Below are positions 43,845 to 53,546 of a DNA stretch of 64,000 bases, one piece after another. The stretch is from Acidimicrobiia bacterium. GTDB taxonomy: Bacteria > Actinomycetota > Acidimicrobiia > Spongiisociales > UBA5794. The stretch covers positions 1-64,000 of the forward strand of contig JALSQW010000007.1 in NCBI GenBank assembly GCA_026985095.1, read 5' to 3'. Both the position numbers and the translations under genes were made by a program. Below the pieces are notes generated by a model. The model searched no databases, was not told where the DNA came from, and saw only the letters and a program-made list of their open reading frames with translations. Numbering within the stretch: the first letter of the stretch is position 1; each line of letters opens with the position of its first letter.

Positions 43845-45685
43845 GTGCCGATCCGTTGCCGCTTCTTCTCGGCTTCGTGCTCGGCTCTCGCGACCCTGAC
43901 CGCCTCGCGTTCGGACACCTCCGGCACCCCGGTCTCCCACCAGGCATCTCCTCCGGTCCAGGTGTAGGGGTCGGTCTCGATGACGATCACCGACGGGCCC
44001 TCTGCCGCCTTCGCCCGACAGACCGCGTCCTCGAGCTCGGCGGTGGTCTCGACCCGCTCGGCGCGGGCGCCCAGGGCGCGGGCATGGGCGACGAAGTCGA
44101 CCCTGATCTCGGGGTTCCCGCGGGAATGCTCGAGGAGGTTGTTGAACGGTGCGCCCCCCTTGAACTCCTGCAGCCGGTTGATCACCGCGAAGCCACCGTT
44201 GTCGGCGAGGATCCAGATGACCTTGAACCCGGTGAACGCGGCAGAGAACACGTCGGAGTTGGCCATGAGATAGGACCCGTCCCCCACGAAGGCGATCACG
44301 TCGCCGCCGGGGCGGGCCATGGCAGCGCCCCAGGCACCACCGATCTCATAGCCCATGCACGAGAACCCGTATTCGCAGTCGAACGCCCCGATGGTGCGCA
44401 CCCGCCACACCTTGTTGAGCTCGCCCGGGAACCCCCCGGCAGCAGCCAGCGCGTAGTCGCCGGGATCCGCCGCGCGCCCGACCGCGCCGATGACCTGGGC
44501 GTAGCTCGGGCGGGGAGCCTCGCTGGGAGCGGTCACCTCGTCGACGTAGGCGTTCCACGCGGCCATCTCCCTCCGGACACGCTGCATCCATGCGGGCGGA
44601 GCAGCCCAGTCGAGCAACGCGATATCGAGATCGTGCAGCCCACGCTGGGCGTCGGCCACCAGCGAGATCGCCCGATGCTTGGTCGAATCGAACCGCCCGA
44701 CGTTGCAGGAGACGATCCGCAGATCGGGGTGCTGGAAGACGGTCCAGGACCCGGTCGTGAAGTCCTGCAAGCGGGTGCCGACCGCGAGCACCACGTCGGC
44801 GTCGGCCGCCAGGGCGTTGGCCGCCGTCGATCCCGTCACCCCCAGCGGGCCCGCGTACACCGGATCGTCCCACACCACCGTGCCTTTCCCGGCCACGGTC
44901 TCGACGACCGGGATCCGCCGACGAGCGGCGAAGTCCCGCAGGTCGTGCTCGGCCGCGGCGTAGTGGACACCGCCGCCGGCGACGATGAGCGGAGCGCGGG
45001 CCTGCGAGAGCACGGCCGCGGCCCGGTCGACCTCGCGGGGGTCTGACCCGGGACGGCGGATCTGCCAGGTTCGGGGCTCGAAGAAGCGGGCAGGGTAATC
45101 GAATGCCTCCGCCTGGACGTCCTGTGGGAGGCCGACGAAGGCCGGTCCGCAGTCCTCGGGATCGAGCATGACCGCGATCGCCTGGGGCAGGCTCTCGAGG
45201 ATCTGTTCGGGCCTGGTGATGCGATCCCAGTAGCGGACGACCGCCTTGAAGGCGTCGTTGACGGTGACCGTCGGGTCGTCGAAGTGCTCGACCTGCTGGA
45301 GCACGGGATCGGGGATACGGCTGGCGAACGTGTCCCCCGCCAGGAGGAGGACCGGAAGTCGGTTGGCGTGGCCGATGCCGGCAGCGGTCACCATGTTGGC
45401 CGCCCCCGGACCGATCGACGACGTCGCGACCATGATCTGTCGCCGCCGTTTCGCCTTGGCGAAGGCGATGGCGGCCATGGCCATGGTCTGCTCGTTCTGA
45501 CCTCGCCATGTGGGCAGACGGTCCCTGGCCGCCTCCAGCGCCACACCGAGAGCGGTCACGTTGCCGTGGCCGAAGATGGCGAACACCCCCGCGAAGAGGG
45601 GCAGTTCGACGTCGTCGACGACAATCCGCTGGGCCGTCATGTAGCGGACGATCGCCTCGGCGGTCGTCATCCTGATCGTCTCCAC
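43841..45685 (-). CDS. iolD: 3D-trihydroxycyclohexane-1,2-dione hydrolase
   Basis: A 614-residue thiamine-diphosphate enzyme that opens the ring of 3D-(3,5/4)-trihydroxycyclohexane-1,2-dione to 5-deoxy-glucuronate in myo-inositol breakdown. N-terminal PYR domain with FAIFGHGNVTALGVAL, GQNEQTMAMAAIAFAKAKRR and SSIGPGAANMVTAA; central domain VAGGGVHYAA; C-terminal TPP domain with GYEIGGAWGAAMA and the metal-binding GDGSYLMANSD...N segment. I choose GTG 45685 behind GGAGG (6-nt spacing), giving METIRMTTAEA, like IolD N-termini; GTG 45691 and ATG 45670 are alternatives. It heads the minus-strand iol operon. Confidence 0.95.
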   Translation of the reverse strand: METIRMTTAEAIVRYMTAQRIVVDDVELPLFAGVFAIFGHGNVTALGVALEAARDRLPTWRGQNEQTMAMAAIAFAKAKRRRQIMVATSSIGPGAANMVTAAGIGHANRLPVLLLAGDTFASRIPDPVLQQVEHFDDPTVTVNDAFKAVVRYWDRITRPEQILESLPQAIAVMLDPEDCGPAFVGLPQDVQAEAFDYPARFFEPRTWQIRRPGSDPREVDRAAAVLSQARAPLIVAGGGVHYAAAEHDLRDFAARRRIPVVETVAGKGTVVWDDPVYAGPLGVTGSTAANALAADADVVLAVGTRLQDFTTGSWTVFQHPDLRIVSCNVGRFDSTKHRAISLVADAQRGLHDLDIALLDWAAPPAWMQRVRREMAAWNAYVDEVTAPSEAPRPSYAQVIGAVGRAADPGDYALAAAGGFPGELNKVWRVRTIGAFDCEYGFSCMGYEIGGAWGAAMARPGGDVIAFVGDGSYLMANSDVFSAAFTGFKVIWILADNGGFAVINRLQEFKGGAPFNNLLEHSRGNPEIRVDFVAHARALGARAERVETTAELEDAVCRAKAAEGPSVIVIETDPYTWTGGDAWWETGVPEVSEREAVRVARAEHEAEKKRQRIGT

Positions 45686-45703
45686 GCTCACCCTCCGAAC
45701 CGC

Positions 45704-45733
45704 TTGACACCCGCTCGGTCCTCACCGTATCTT
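45704..45733 (+). promoter_or_regulatory. iolG promoter, TTGACA-18-TATCTT
   Basis: A full consensus -35 TTGACA (45704-45709) and -10 TATCTT (45728-45733) upstream of iolG, with the palindromic operator just after the expected start of transcription. Confidence 0.65.
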
Positions 45734-45734
45734 A
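45729..45734 (-). promoter_or_regulatory. -10 box of iolD operon
   Basis: TAAGAT on the minus strand, overlapping the divergent iolG -10. The operator lies where its -35 would be, so bound repressor could block both directions. Confidence 0.45.
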
Positions 45735-45745
45735 CGCGGCGCGAA

Positions 45746-45759
45746 TTGGAACGTTCCAA
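45746..45759. promoter_or_regulatory. LacI-type operator in iolD-iolG spacer
   Basis: TTGGAACGTTCCAA, a perfect 14-bp palindrome with the central CG typical of LacI-family operators. It is placed to control both divergent iol transcripts and is the probable site of the LacI regulator at 41863-42867. Confidence 0.8.
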
Positions 45760-45778
45760 CGGGAGGGCGGTGTAACGG

Positions 45779-46774
45779 ATGCGGATCGGCGTCATCGGGA
45801 TCGGCCGCATCGGTGCGTACCACGCGCAGCTCCTCCAGGGCATCGCCGGGGTCGACCAGGTCGTCGTCACCGACGCGGACCCCGCGCGCGCTACCACGGT
45901 CGCGGCCGAGCTCGACCTCGTCGCCGTACCCGACGTCCCTGCGTTGCTCGATCGGGTCGACGCGGTCGTCATCGCCGCCGCCACCTCCGCCCACGCCGAA
46001 CTGATCGAAGCGACCATGGCCAGGGGCGTCCCGACGTTCTGCGAGAAGCCGATCTCCCTGGACCTCGACTCGACGAAACGGATCGTCGAGCTCGTCCACC
46101 GCGCCGACGTGCCCCTCCAGATGGGGTTCCAACGCCGCTTCGACCCCGGCTATCGGAGCGCCGCCGCCCTGGCCGCCGACGGCTCCCTCGGGCAGATCTA
46201 CGTGATCCGCATGGCCGGGCATGATCCGGCCCCGCCCCACGAGGCCTACATCCCACAGTCGGGTGGCATCTTCCGGGATTTCTCGGTCCACGACTTCGAC
46301 GCTCTGCGCTTCGTCACCGGCCAGGAGGTCGAGGAGGTCTACGCCGACGGGTCCGTGATCGCGTTCGACGTGTTCGCCAAGTACGGCGACGTCGACACCG
46401 CCGTGGCCACCCTACGCCTCACCGACGGATCGTTGGGCATCCTGTCGGTCACCCGCCACGATCCGCTCGGCTACGACATCCGCATGGAGGTGTTCGGCTC
46501 CAAGGACTCGATCGCCGTCGGTTGGGACGACCGCACCCCGCTCCACTCGGTCGAGCCCGGCGTCGCGCCTCCACCCGGGCCCGCCCATGCGAACTTCCAG
46601 GAACGTTTCCGGAGCGCCTACGAGGCCGAGCTCGCCTACTTCGTCGACGTCGCCGCAGGTCGCTCCCCCAACCCGTGCACCGCCGACGATGCCCTCGAGG
46701 CGCTCCGGATCGCCATCGCCGCCGATCGCTCCCGCGCCGAACATCGCCCGGTCGAGATCGCGGAGATCGTGTGA
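45779..46774 (+). CDS. iolG: Inositol 2-dehydrogenase
   Basis: A 331-residue Gfo/Idh/MocA oxidoreductase predicted to oxidise myo-inositol to scyllo-inosose with NAD+, the first catabolic step. Rossmann motif GVIGIGRIGAYHA, the conserved lysine in CEKPIS and the catalytic DFSVHDFD segment are present. GGGAGGG lies upstream. First gene of the plus-strand operon, directly after the operator; its stop overlaps the next gene's GTG. Confidence 0.93.
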   Translation: MRIGVIGIGRIGAYHAQLLQGIAGVDQVVVTDADPARATTVAAELDLVAVPDVPALLDRVDAVVIAAATSAHAELIEATMARGVPTFCEKPISLDLDSTKRIVELVHRADVPLQMGFQRRFDPGYRSAAALAADGSLGQIYVIRMAGHDPAPPHEAYIPQSGGIFRDFSVHDFDALRFVTGQEVEEVYADGSVIAFDVFAKYGDVDTAVATLRLTDGSLGILSVTRHDPLGYDIRMEVFGSKDSIAVGWDDRTPLHSVEPGVAPPPGPAHANFQERFRSAYEAELAYFVDVAAGRSPNPCTADDALEALRIAIAADRSRAEHRPVEIAEIV

Positions 46775-47730
46775 AGTCGATCGCCGACCGCATCGCCGCT
46801 GCCCCCATCACCTGGGGGGTCTGCGAGGTGCCCGGATGGGGCCACCAGATCTCCGCCGAACGCTTCCTCGCGGACATCCGAGCCCTCGGCATCCACGCCA
46901 CCGAGCTGGGACCCGACGGCTTCCTTCCCACCGACCCCCATCGCCTCGCCGAGCTCCTCGACCGCTACGGCGCCCGCGTCGTCGCCGGCTTCGTGCCCGC
47001 GGTCCTGTACCGAAAGGACCTCCTCGACGATCAACTCGCCTACGTCCACCGGGCCGCCTCCACCCTTGCCGGAGTCGGCGCCGAGATCATGGTCCTCGGA
47101 CCCGACGCCGCCACCAGCGGCTATGAAGAACGGATCCGCATGGACGATGCCGACTGGAAGACCTTCGGCGACGGCCTCGCCGACGTGCGGCGCATCGCCG
47201 GCGACGCCGGTCTCCACGTCGCGCTGCATCCTCACTGGGGGATGGTCATCGAGACCGCGGACGAGATCGAGCGGCTCTTGCACACCACCGACGTCGACCT
47301 CTGCCTGGACACCGGTCATCTCGCCCTGGCAGGTGCCGACCCGCGCGAGATGGTCCGCCGCTTCGGCGACAGGGTCGCCCACATGCACCTCAAGGACCTC
47401 GACCCCGCCATCGCCGGCCGGGTCCGCACCGGTGCCATCGGCTACCGCGACGCCGTGGCCCGCGGCCTCTACCGCCCCCTCGGCCAAGGAGGGATCGACA
47501 TCGTCGGCGTCGTCACCGAACTCGACCGACACGGATACGGCGGCTGGTGGGTGCTCGAACAGGACACCGTCCTGGCCGACGCCGAACCCGACGTCGAAGC
47601 CGGTCGGCTGGCCGCAGCCGCCAGCTACCGGTTCCTCATCGAGATCACCGGCCGCAACGGCCGGAACGGTCGTTCCCCGGTGAAACCGGAGGACGGATAC
47701 GCAGGGACGGCTCCCCGTGGAGCCACCTGA
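46771..47730 (+). CDS. iolE: Inosose dehydratase-like TIM-barrel protein
   Basis: A 319-residue sugar-phosphate isomerase/epimerase-type TIM barrel, best placed as IolE, which dehydrates scyllo-inosose. [22 protein letters not shown] matches the IolE opening; [26 protein letters not shown] and [11 protein letters not shown] carry the expected metal ligands (His, Asp, His), and [11 protein letters not shown] ends the barrel. The C-terminal ~25 residues ([14 protein letters not shown]) are an extension. GTG 46771 overlaps the iolG stop; the ORF-track start is in antisense material. IolE fits the pathway better than IolI or IolH, but these are related. Confidence 0.85.
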   Translation: MKSIADRIAAAPITWGVCEVPGWGHQISAERFLADIRALGIHATELGPDGFLPTDPHRLAELLDRYGARVVAGFVPAVLYRKDLLDDQLAYVHRAASTLAGVGAEIMVLGPDAATSGYEERIRMDDADWKTFGDGLADVRRIAGDAGLHVALHPHWGMVIETADEIERLLHTTDVDLCLDTGHLALAGADPREMVRRFGDRVAHMHLKDLDPAIAGRVRTGAIGYRDAVARGLYRPLGQGGIDIVGVVTELDRHGYGGWWVLEQDTVLADAEPDVEAGRLAAAASYRFLIEITGRNGRNGRSPVKPEDGYAGTAPRGAT

Positions 47731-47746
47731 GAGGAGGAGAGAGAAC

Positions 47747-48760
47747 GTGAGACGCAAACTATGGATCGCCCTCGTCCTGGCGCTCGGCCTCGTGGCCGCC
47801 GCGTGCAGCTCGGGAGGCACCACCACCACCGCCGGAAGCACCGGCACGACCGCGGGCGGCGACGACGGCGCAGTCAGCCAGCGGAGCTATCGCTTCGTCG
47901 TCGTGTCGCACGGCCAGGCATCCGACCCGTTCTGGTCGGTCGCCGCCAACGGCGTCAAGCAAGCAGCCGAGGACATGGGTGTCGAGGTCGAGTACCAGGC
48001 TCCCGGGACGTTCGACATGGTCGAGATGAGCCAGATCATCGACGCCGCCGTCGCCTCGAACCCGGACGGCCTGGTCGTCACCATCCCCGACGCCGACGCC
48101 CTCGGACCCTCGATCAAGGCCGCCGTGGCCGCCGGGATCCCCGTCATCTCGATGAACTCGGGAAGTGACGTGTTCCAGGACCTCGGGGTCAAGGTGCACG
48201 TCGGCCAGACCGAGTACGAAGCGGGGCTCCTCGCCGGACAGCGGTTCGCCGAAGAAGGCGTCACCAACGCCATCTGCATCAACCAGGAGGTCGGCAACGT
48301 CGCCCTCGACCTGCGCTGCCAGGGATTCGAGGACGGCCTCGGCAGCCCCGTGAAGGTGGTCCCCGTCGACCTCGCCGACCCGACCGGCGCCCAAGAGGCC
48401 GTTTCTGCCGAGCTGCAGGCCAACGCCGGCATCGACGGCATCTTGACCCTCGGTCCGACCGGCGCCGAGCCGACGCTCGCTGCGCTCGATCAGGCAGGAC
48501 AGCTCGGAACGATCAAGTTCGCCACCTTCGACCTGTCACCGAAGGTGCTCGAGGAGATCCAGAACGGCAACATGCTGTTCGCCATCGACCAGGCGCAGTA
48601 CCTCCAGGGGTACCTGCCCATCGTCCTGCTGACCCAGTTCCTCGAAACCGGAGCATTGCCGCTCGGTTCCGTCGACCGGGTCATCCTGACCGGCCCACAG
48701 TTCGTCACCAAGGACAACGCGGCCGACGTCGTCAAGTTCGCGGAGCAGGGTCTCCGCTGA
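47747..48760 (+). CDS. Sugar ABC transporter substrate-binding lipoprotein (inositol)
   Basis: A 337-residue binding protein of the ribose/inositol type (Peripla_BP_4): signal [14 protein letters not shown] with lipobox AAAC, Thr/Gly linker, then [56 protein letters not shown] and the second lobe [19 protein letters not shown]. Placed after iolE, it most likely binds inositol (inference from context). GTG 47747 follows GAGGAGGAGA. A perfect hairpin lies between it and the permease gene, which would allow more binding protein than permease. Confidence 0.9.
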   Translation: MRRKLWIALVLALGLVAAACSSGGTTTTAGSTGTTAGGDDGAVSQRSYRFVVVSHGQASDPFWSVAANGVKQAAEDMGVEVEYQAPGTFDMVEMSQIIDAAVASNPDGLVVTIPDADALGPSIKAAVAAGIPVISMNSGSDVFQDLGVKVHVGQTEYEAGLLAGQRFAEEGVTNAICINQEVGNVALDLRCQGFEDGLGSPVKVVPVDLADPTGAQEAVSAELQANAGIDGILTLGPTGAEPTLAALDQAGQLGTIKFATFDLSPKVLEEIQNGNMLFAIDQAQYLQGYLPIVLLTQFLETGALPLGSVDRVILTGPQFVTKDNAADVVKFAEQGLR

Positions 48761-48769
48761 CCGCCACCT

Positions 48770-48804
48770 GAAGGAGGGTCCGCCGTCGAGGCGGACCCTC
48801 CTTC
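48770..48804 (+). terminator. 15-bp hairpin between binding-protein and permease genes
   Basis: GAAGGAGGGTCCGCC-gtcga-GGCGGACCCTCCTTC, a perfect 15-bp stem. Partial terminator or 3'-end stabiliser inside the transporter operon, favouring binding-protein expression. Confidence 0.75.
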
Positions 48805-48840
48805 GGTACAGTCGGAACACCGCTCGAGGAGGGAGCATCC

Positions 48841-49907
48841 GTGACCACCGGCACCGCACCACCACCCGTCACCGAACACGACGAACGGCTCCGCAAGGTC
48901 GGCCGGATGTCGCGACTCCTGTCCCGCCCCGAGCTCGGCGCCGTCGTGGGAGCCGTCCTCGTCTACCTGTTCTTCGCGGTCATCGCCTTCGACAACAACT
49001 TCGTGAGTTGGGGGTCCCTGTCGTCGATCCTCAACGCCGCCGCACCGCTCGGCATCCTGTCGGCTGCCGTCGCCATGTTGATGATCGCCGGCGAGTTCGA
49101 CCTGTCCATCGGCTCGATCGTCGGGTTCGCCGGGATGACGATCATGGTGCTCGTCACCAACCCCGACCAGGGAGGGTTCGGCTGGACCCTCTGGCCGGCC
49201 ATCGTCGTCGCTCTGGCCTTCGCCCTGACGATCGGCTGGTTCAACGGCATCCTCGTCGTCACCACCAAGCTCCCGTCGTTCATCGTCACCCTCGGCACGC
49301 TGTTCATCTTCCGCGGCCTCACGATCGCCCTGACCCGGACGATCACCAACCGGACCCAGCTCGGGGGCCTCGACGAGGTGAGCGGCTACGACCTCGCCCA
49401 GAAGGTGTTCGCATCGTCCATCACCATCGGCGGCGGACGGTTCTCCATCGCCATCCTCTGGTGGGTGCTCCTGGTCGTCGTCTCCACCTGGGTGCTCCTC
49501 AAGATGACCTGGGGGAACTGGATCTTCGGCGTCGGCGGCGACCCGAACGCGGCCCGCAACGTCGGCGTCCCCGTCGACAAGGTGAGGATCGCCCTGTTCA
49601 TGACCACCGCCTTCTCGGCCTGGCTCGTTGCGGTCATCCAGGCCGTGCAGTTCACCGGCGCCGACACGTTGCGCGGCACCGGGCAGGAGTTCCAAGCCAT
49701 CATCGCCGCCGTCGTCGGCGGCACCCTGCTCACCGGCGGGTACGGGTCGGCCGTCGGTGCGGCATTCGGTGCCTTCATCTTCGCCATGGTCAAGCAAGGC
49801 ATCCGGATCACCGGCGTCGACGGCGACTGGTTCCAGGTCTTCGTCGGTGCCGTCCTCGTCATCGCGGTCATCTTCAACAACTACATCCGGCAGAAGGCGG
49901 TGAAGAA

Positions 49908-49911
<4 letters not shown>
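48841..49911 (+). CDS. Sugar ABC transporter permease (inositol)
   Basis: A 356-residue RbsC-type permease (BPD_transp_2) with about ten membrane helices, including [64 protein letters not shown] and [37 protein letters not shown] and TLFIFRG are typical of the family. GTG 48841 follows GAGGAGGGA. The stop overlaps the ATPase GTG. It works with the lipoprotein and ATPase to import inositol or a related polyol. Confidence 0.9.
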
Positions 49912-50794
<883 letters not shown>

Positions 50795-50798
<4 letters not shown>

Positions 50799-51742
50799 CC
50801 ACACCGCTCGACGTCATCACGATCGGGCGGGTCTCGGTCGACCTCTACCCGCAGCAGCACCGGGTCCCACTCGAGGAGGTGCGGAGCTTCGCCAAGTCCC
50901 TCGGTGGGACCGCTACGAACGTTGCGGTGGCCGCCGCCCGCTACGGCCACCGCACCGCGGTGGTGACCAAGGTCGGGAACGACCCCTTCGGCCGCTACGT
51001 CCGGAAGGCCCTCGCGGGGTTCGGGGTCGACGATCGGTGGGTTGGAACCGATCCGACGCTGCGCACCCCCCTCGTGTTCTGCGAGGTATGGCCCCCCGAC
51101 CGTTTCCCGCTCCTGTTCTATCGAGAACCCAAGGCGCCCGACATGAACCTCACCCTCGGCGACCTCGACCTCGATGCCGTGATGCGCGCGTCGATCCTGT
51201 GGACCACGGGGACCCGCCTGTCGGACGAACCAAGCCGATCGACGACGTTCGCCGCCCTCGCAACCCGGGAACGGTCCGGCATCACCATCCACGATCTCGA
51301 CTATCGCCCCATGTTCTGGACGTCGCGCGAGGAGGCCGGGGCCCAGCAGCGCCGCGCCCTGCGCTACGCGACGGTCGCGGTGGGCAACCAGGACGAGTGC
51401 GCCGTCGCCGTCGGCCCCGGTGAGCCCGAGACCCAGGCGCGGCGACTCCTCGACCTCGGTCTCGACCTGGCGATCGTGAAACTCGGCCCCGAAGGCGTCC
51501 TCGTCGCGTGGGGGGACCGGACCGAGCACGTCGCCCCGGTGAGCATCGACGTCGTCTGCGGACTCGGGGCCGGCGACGCCTTCGGCGGTGCCTTGTGTCA
51601 CGGGCTCCTCGAAGGCTGGGACCCGGTCGAAACCGTCACCTTCGCCAACGCCGCCGGAGCTCACGTCGCCGCGCGCCTGGGATGCGCCGACGAGATGCCC
51701 ACCGAATCCGAGGTGCGGCAACTCCTGGAGGGTGCCGCATGA
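50795..51742 (+). CDS. iolC: 5-dehydro-2-deoxygluconokinase
   Basis: A 315-residue PfkB-family kinase phosphorylating 2-deoxy-5-keto-gluconate in inositol catabolism. [14 protein letters not shown] and the glycine-rich [17 protein letters not shown] are IolC-like; [19 protein letters not shown] holds the catalytic Asp; DLDYRPMFW is characteristic of IolC. The GTG at 50795 overlaps the ATPase stop. Its product needs the aldolase IolJ, which is not in the window. Confidence 0.93.
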
Positions 51743-51747
51743 GCGCC

Positions 51748-52287
51748 TCAGCCACCCTCGGCCCAGCGCGCGACCACCTCGATCGCCTCGTCCGAGACCG
51801 GGACGCGACCGACGTTGATCGTCCGCTCCCCTCGCACGTGGGCCACCACCGCCTCGGCCCAGTGCTCCGATGGGGTCGCGAACCAGTCGCCCTCCCCGAA
51901 CCAGGGGGTTCCCGACGGGAAGCCCTCGGCGACGAGGAAAGCCTCCCGCACGGAAGGCTGATCCGGACAGGCGAACTCCAGATGATGGCCCACCTCGTGC
52001 ACGATCGACGCCGACAGGTTCGGGGCGGTGCCCGGAGCCCGGACCACGATCCGACGCCCGTCGGGAACGTACCGGGCCCGATCCGGGAGGTCCCATGCCA
52101 CGTCCAGCTCGAGGCCGACCAGACACCCGCGTCGAGCCGGGAACGCCGCCACGACCTCTTCCCACACCTCGGCGCCGAGCATCCTCAGATCGTCGGGCAC
52201 CTCGCTGCTCATCGCCAAGCGAGGCTCCCCGACCGAACAGGCGGCCGCCATGAGGGCGGCCACCACGACCCAGCCGATCCAACGCAT
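51748..52287 (-). CDS. Lipoprotein with HExxH zinc-protease-like motif
   Basis: A 179-residue exported lipoprotein on the strand opposite to the inositol operon: signal VVVAALMAAAC (lipobox AAAC) and SIVHEVGHHLEFAC, an HExxH motif like that of zincin peptidases, with W...EHWAEAVVAHV further on as a possible third ligand region. VPDGRRIVVRAPG and LAVSDEAI-type elements suggest a compact zinc protease fold of the kind found in small putative secreted peptidases. No activity is proven. ATG 52287 is chosen for the clean signal peptide. It breaks the plus-strand operon between iolC and iolB. Confidence 0.7.
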   Translation of the reverse strand: MRWIGWVVVAALMAAACSVGEPRLAMSSEVPDDLRMLGAEVWEEVVAAFPARRGCLVGLELDVAWDLPDRARYVPDGRRIVVRAPGTAPNLSASIVHEVGHHLEFACPDQPSVREAFLVAEGFPSGTPWFGEGDWFATPSEHWAEAVVAHVRGERTINVGRVPVSDEAIEVVARWAEGG

Positions 52288-52340
52288 ACGCCTCACCGTA
52301 GACCGTCCACCACCCCACCGGCCCCGGTGAGGTGTCGAAC

Positions 52341-53174
52341 ATGACGGGCCGTTTCCATCCCCAGGCAACGCGCATCCAGCCGGGATCCGGCTCCGCCCTC
52401 ACCTATGCCGGACTCGAGATCGTCACACTCTCTCGGGGCGAGACCCACCGGTGGCAGACCGGTCCCGATGAGACCGCCGTCGTGCCACTGGCGGGGGCAG
52501 CCATCGTGACCGTCGACGGCACCGCGTTCGAGCTCGAAGGGCGCGAGAGCGTCTTCACCGGCCCCACCGACTTCGTCTACACGCCGATCGGCGCGACCGG
52601 GACGATCACCGCCACGCGGCCCGGGAGGTTCGCGCTGTGTCGGGCCAGAACCGACCAACGGCTCGAGCCGTATCGGGTCGCCGCGTCGGCCGTTCCGGTC
52701 GAAGTCCGCGGCGGAGGGCCTGCGACCCGCCAGATCAACAACTTCCTCGCCGCCGGCGTCCACGACGCGGCCAAGCTCATCGCCGTGGAGGTCATCACCC
52801 CGTCGGGCGGATGGTCGTCGTATCCGCCCCACAAGCACGACGAGTTCACCGCCGACGAGGTCGCCCTGGAGGAGATCTACTACTTCGAGATCGCCGCCGA
52901 GGGGTTCGGGTTCTTCACCGCCTATACGGCCGATGGCACCATCGCCGACACGGTGACGGTACGGACGGGCGATGCCTACCTCGTACCCGACGGCTACCAC
53001 GGTCCCGCCGCGGCCGCTCCTGGCTACCACATGTACTACCTGAACGTCATGGCCGGACCCGGGGACGAACGGGTGTGGCGATTCTGCGACGACCCGGCCC
53101 ACGCCGGGCTCCGACAGTGGCTCGACACCCTTCCCCCCGATCCTCGCCTTCCGATGATGCGACCAAGGAGCTGA
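52341..53174 (+). CDS. iolB: 5-deoxy-glucuronate isomerase
   Basis: A 277-residue bicupin converting 5-deoxy-glucuronate to 2-deoxy-5-keto-gluconate, between IolD and IolC in the pathway. YPPHKHDEFTADEVALEEIYYFEI carries the metal ligands (His, His, Glu); FLVPDGYHGP and GYHMYYLNVMAGP are typical of IolB. ATG 52341 with GTGAGG upstream is preferred over GTG 52332. Because a minus-strand gene lies before it, iolB probably relies on read-through or its own promoter. Confidence 0.93.
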   Translation: MTGRFHPQATRIQPGSGSALTYAGLEIVTLSRGETHRWQTGPDETAVVPLAGAAIVTVDGTAFELEGRESVFTGPTDFVYTPIGATGTITATRPGRFALCRARTDQRLEPYRVAASAVPVEVRGGGPATRQINNFLAAGVHDAAKLIAVEVITPSGGWSSYPPHKHDEFTADEVALEEIYYFEIAAEGFGFFTAYTADGTIADTVTVRTGDAYLVPDGYHGPAAAAPGYHMYYLNVMAGPGDERVWRFCDDPAHAGLRQWLDTLPPDPRLPMMRPRS

Positions 53175-53177
53175 CCG

Positions 53178-53546
53178 ATGCAAGACCTGACGTTCGTCCT
53201 CGCCGCCGACCACGAACCCGCCGACCTGTGGTCCGTGTTCGGCGAAGCGGGGATCACGATGGAAGCCGCCTGCATGTTCCCCCGCCTCGAAGGACGGATC
53301 GTCCACACGGTCGTGAGCGACGAAGACGCCGACGTCGCCACCGACGCGCTGCGACGAGCCGGCTACCTTCCCCTCGACCGGCGACCGGTCCTGGTGGCCT
53401 CCATCGAGCCCAAACCCGGCGAACTGGGTCGGCTGGCGAAGCGGATCAGCGACGCCGGGGCCCGCATCTACATCCTGTACATGGCGGTGGGCAACCGGGT
53501 GGTGATCGGCGCCGACGATCTGGAAGCAGCTCGATCGGCGCTCTGA
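53178..53546 (+). CDS. Tandem ACT-domain protein
   Basis: A 122-residue protein with two ACT-like halves: LTFVLAADHEPADLWSVFGEAGITMEAACMF and VLVASIEPKPGELGRLAKRISDAGARIYILYMAV. ACT domains bind amino acids or other small ligands and regulate metabolism. It lies 3 nt after the iolB stop, so it is the last gene of the operon; a regulatory role toward inositol metabolism is possible (inference). Convergent with the DivIVA gene, whose stop is adjacent. Confidence 0.82.
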   Translation: MQDLTFVLAADHEPADLWSVFGEAGITMEAACMFPRLEGRIVHTVVSDEDADVATDALRRAGYLPLDRRPVLVASIEPKPGELGRLAKRISDAGARIYILYMAVGNRVVIGADDLEAARSAL

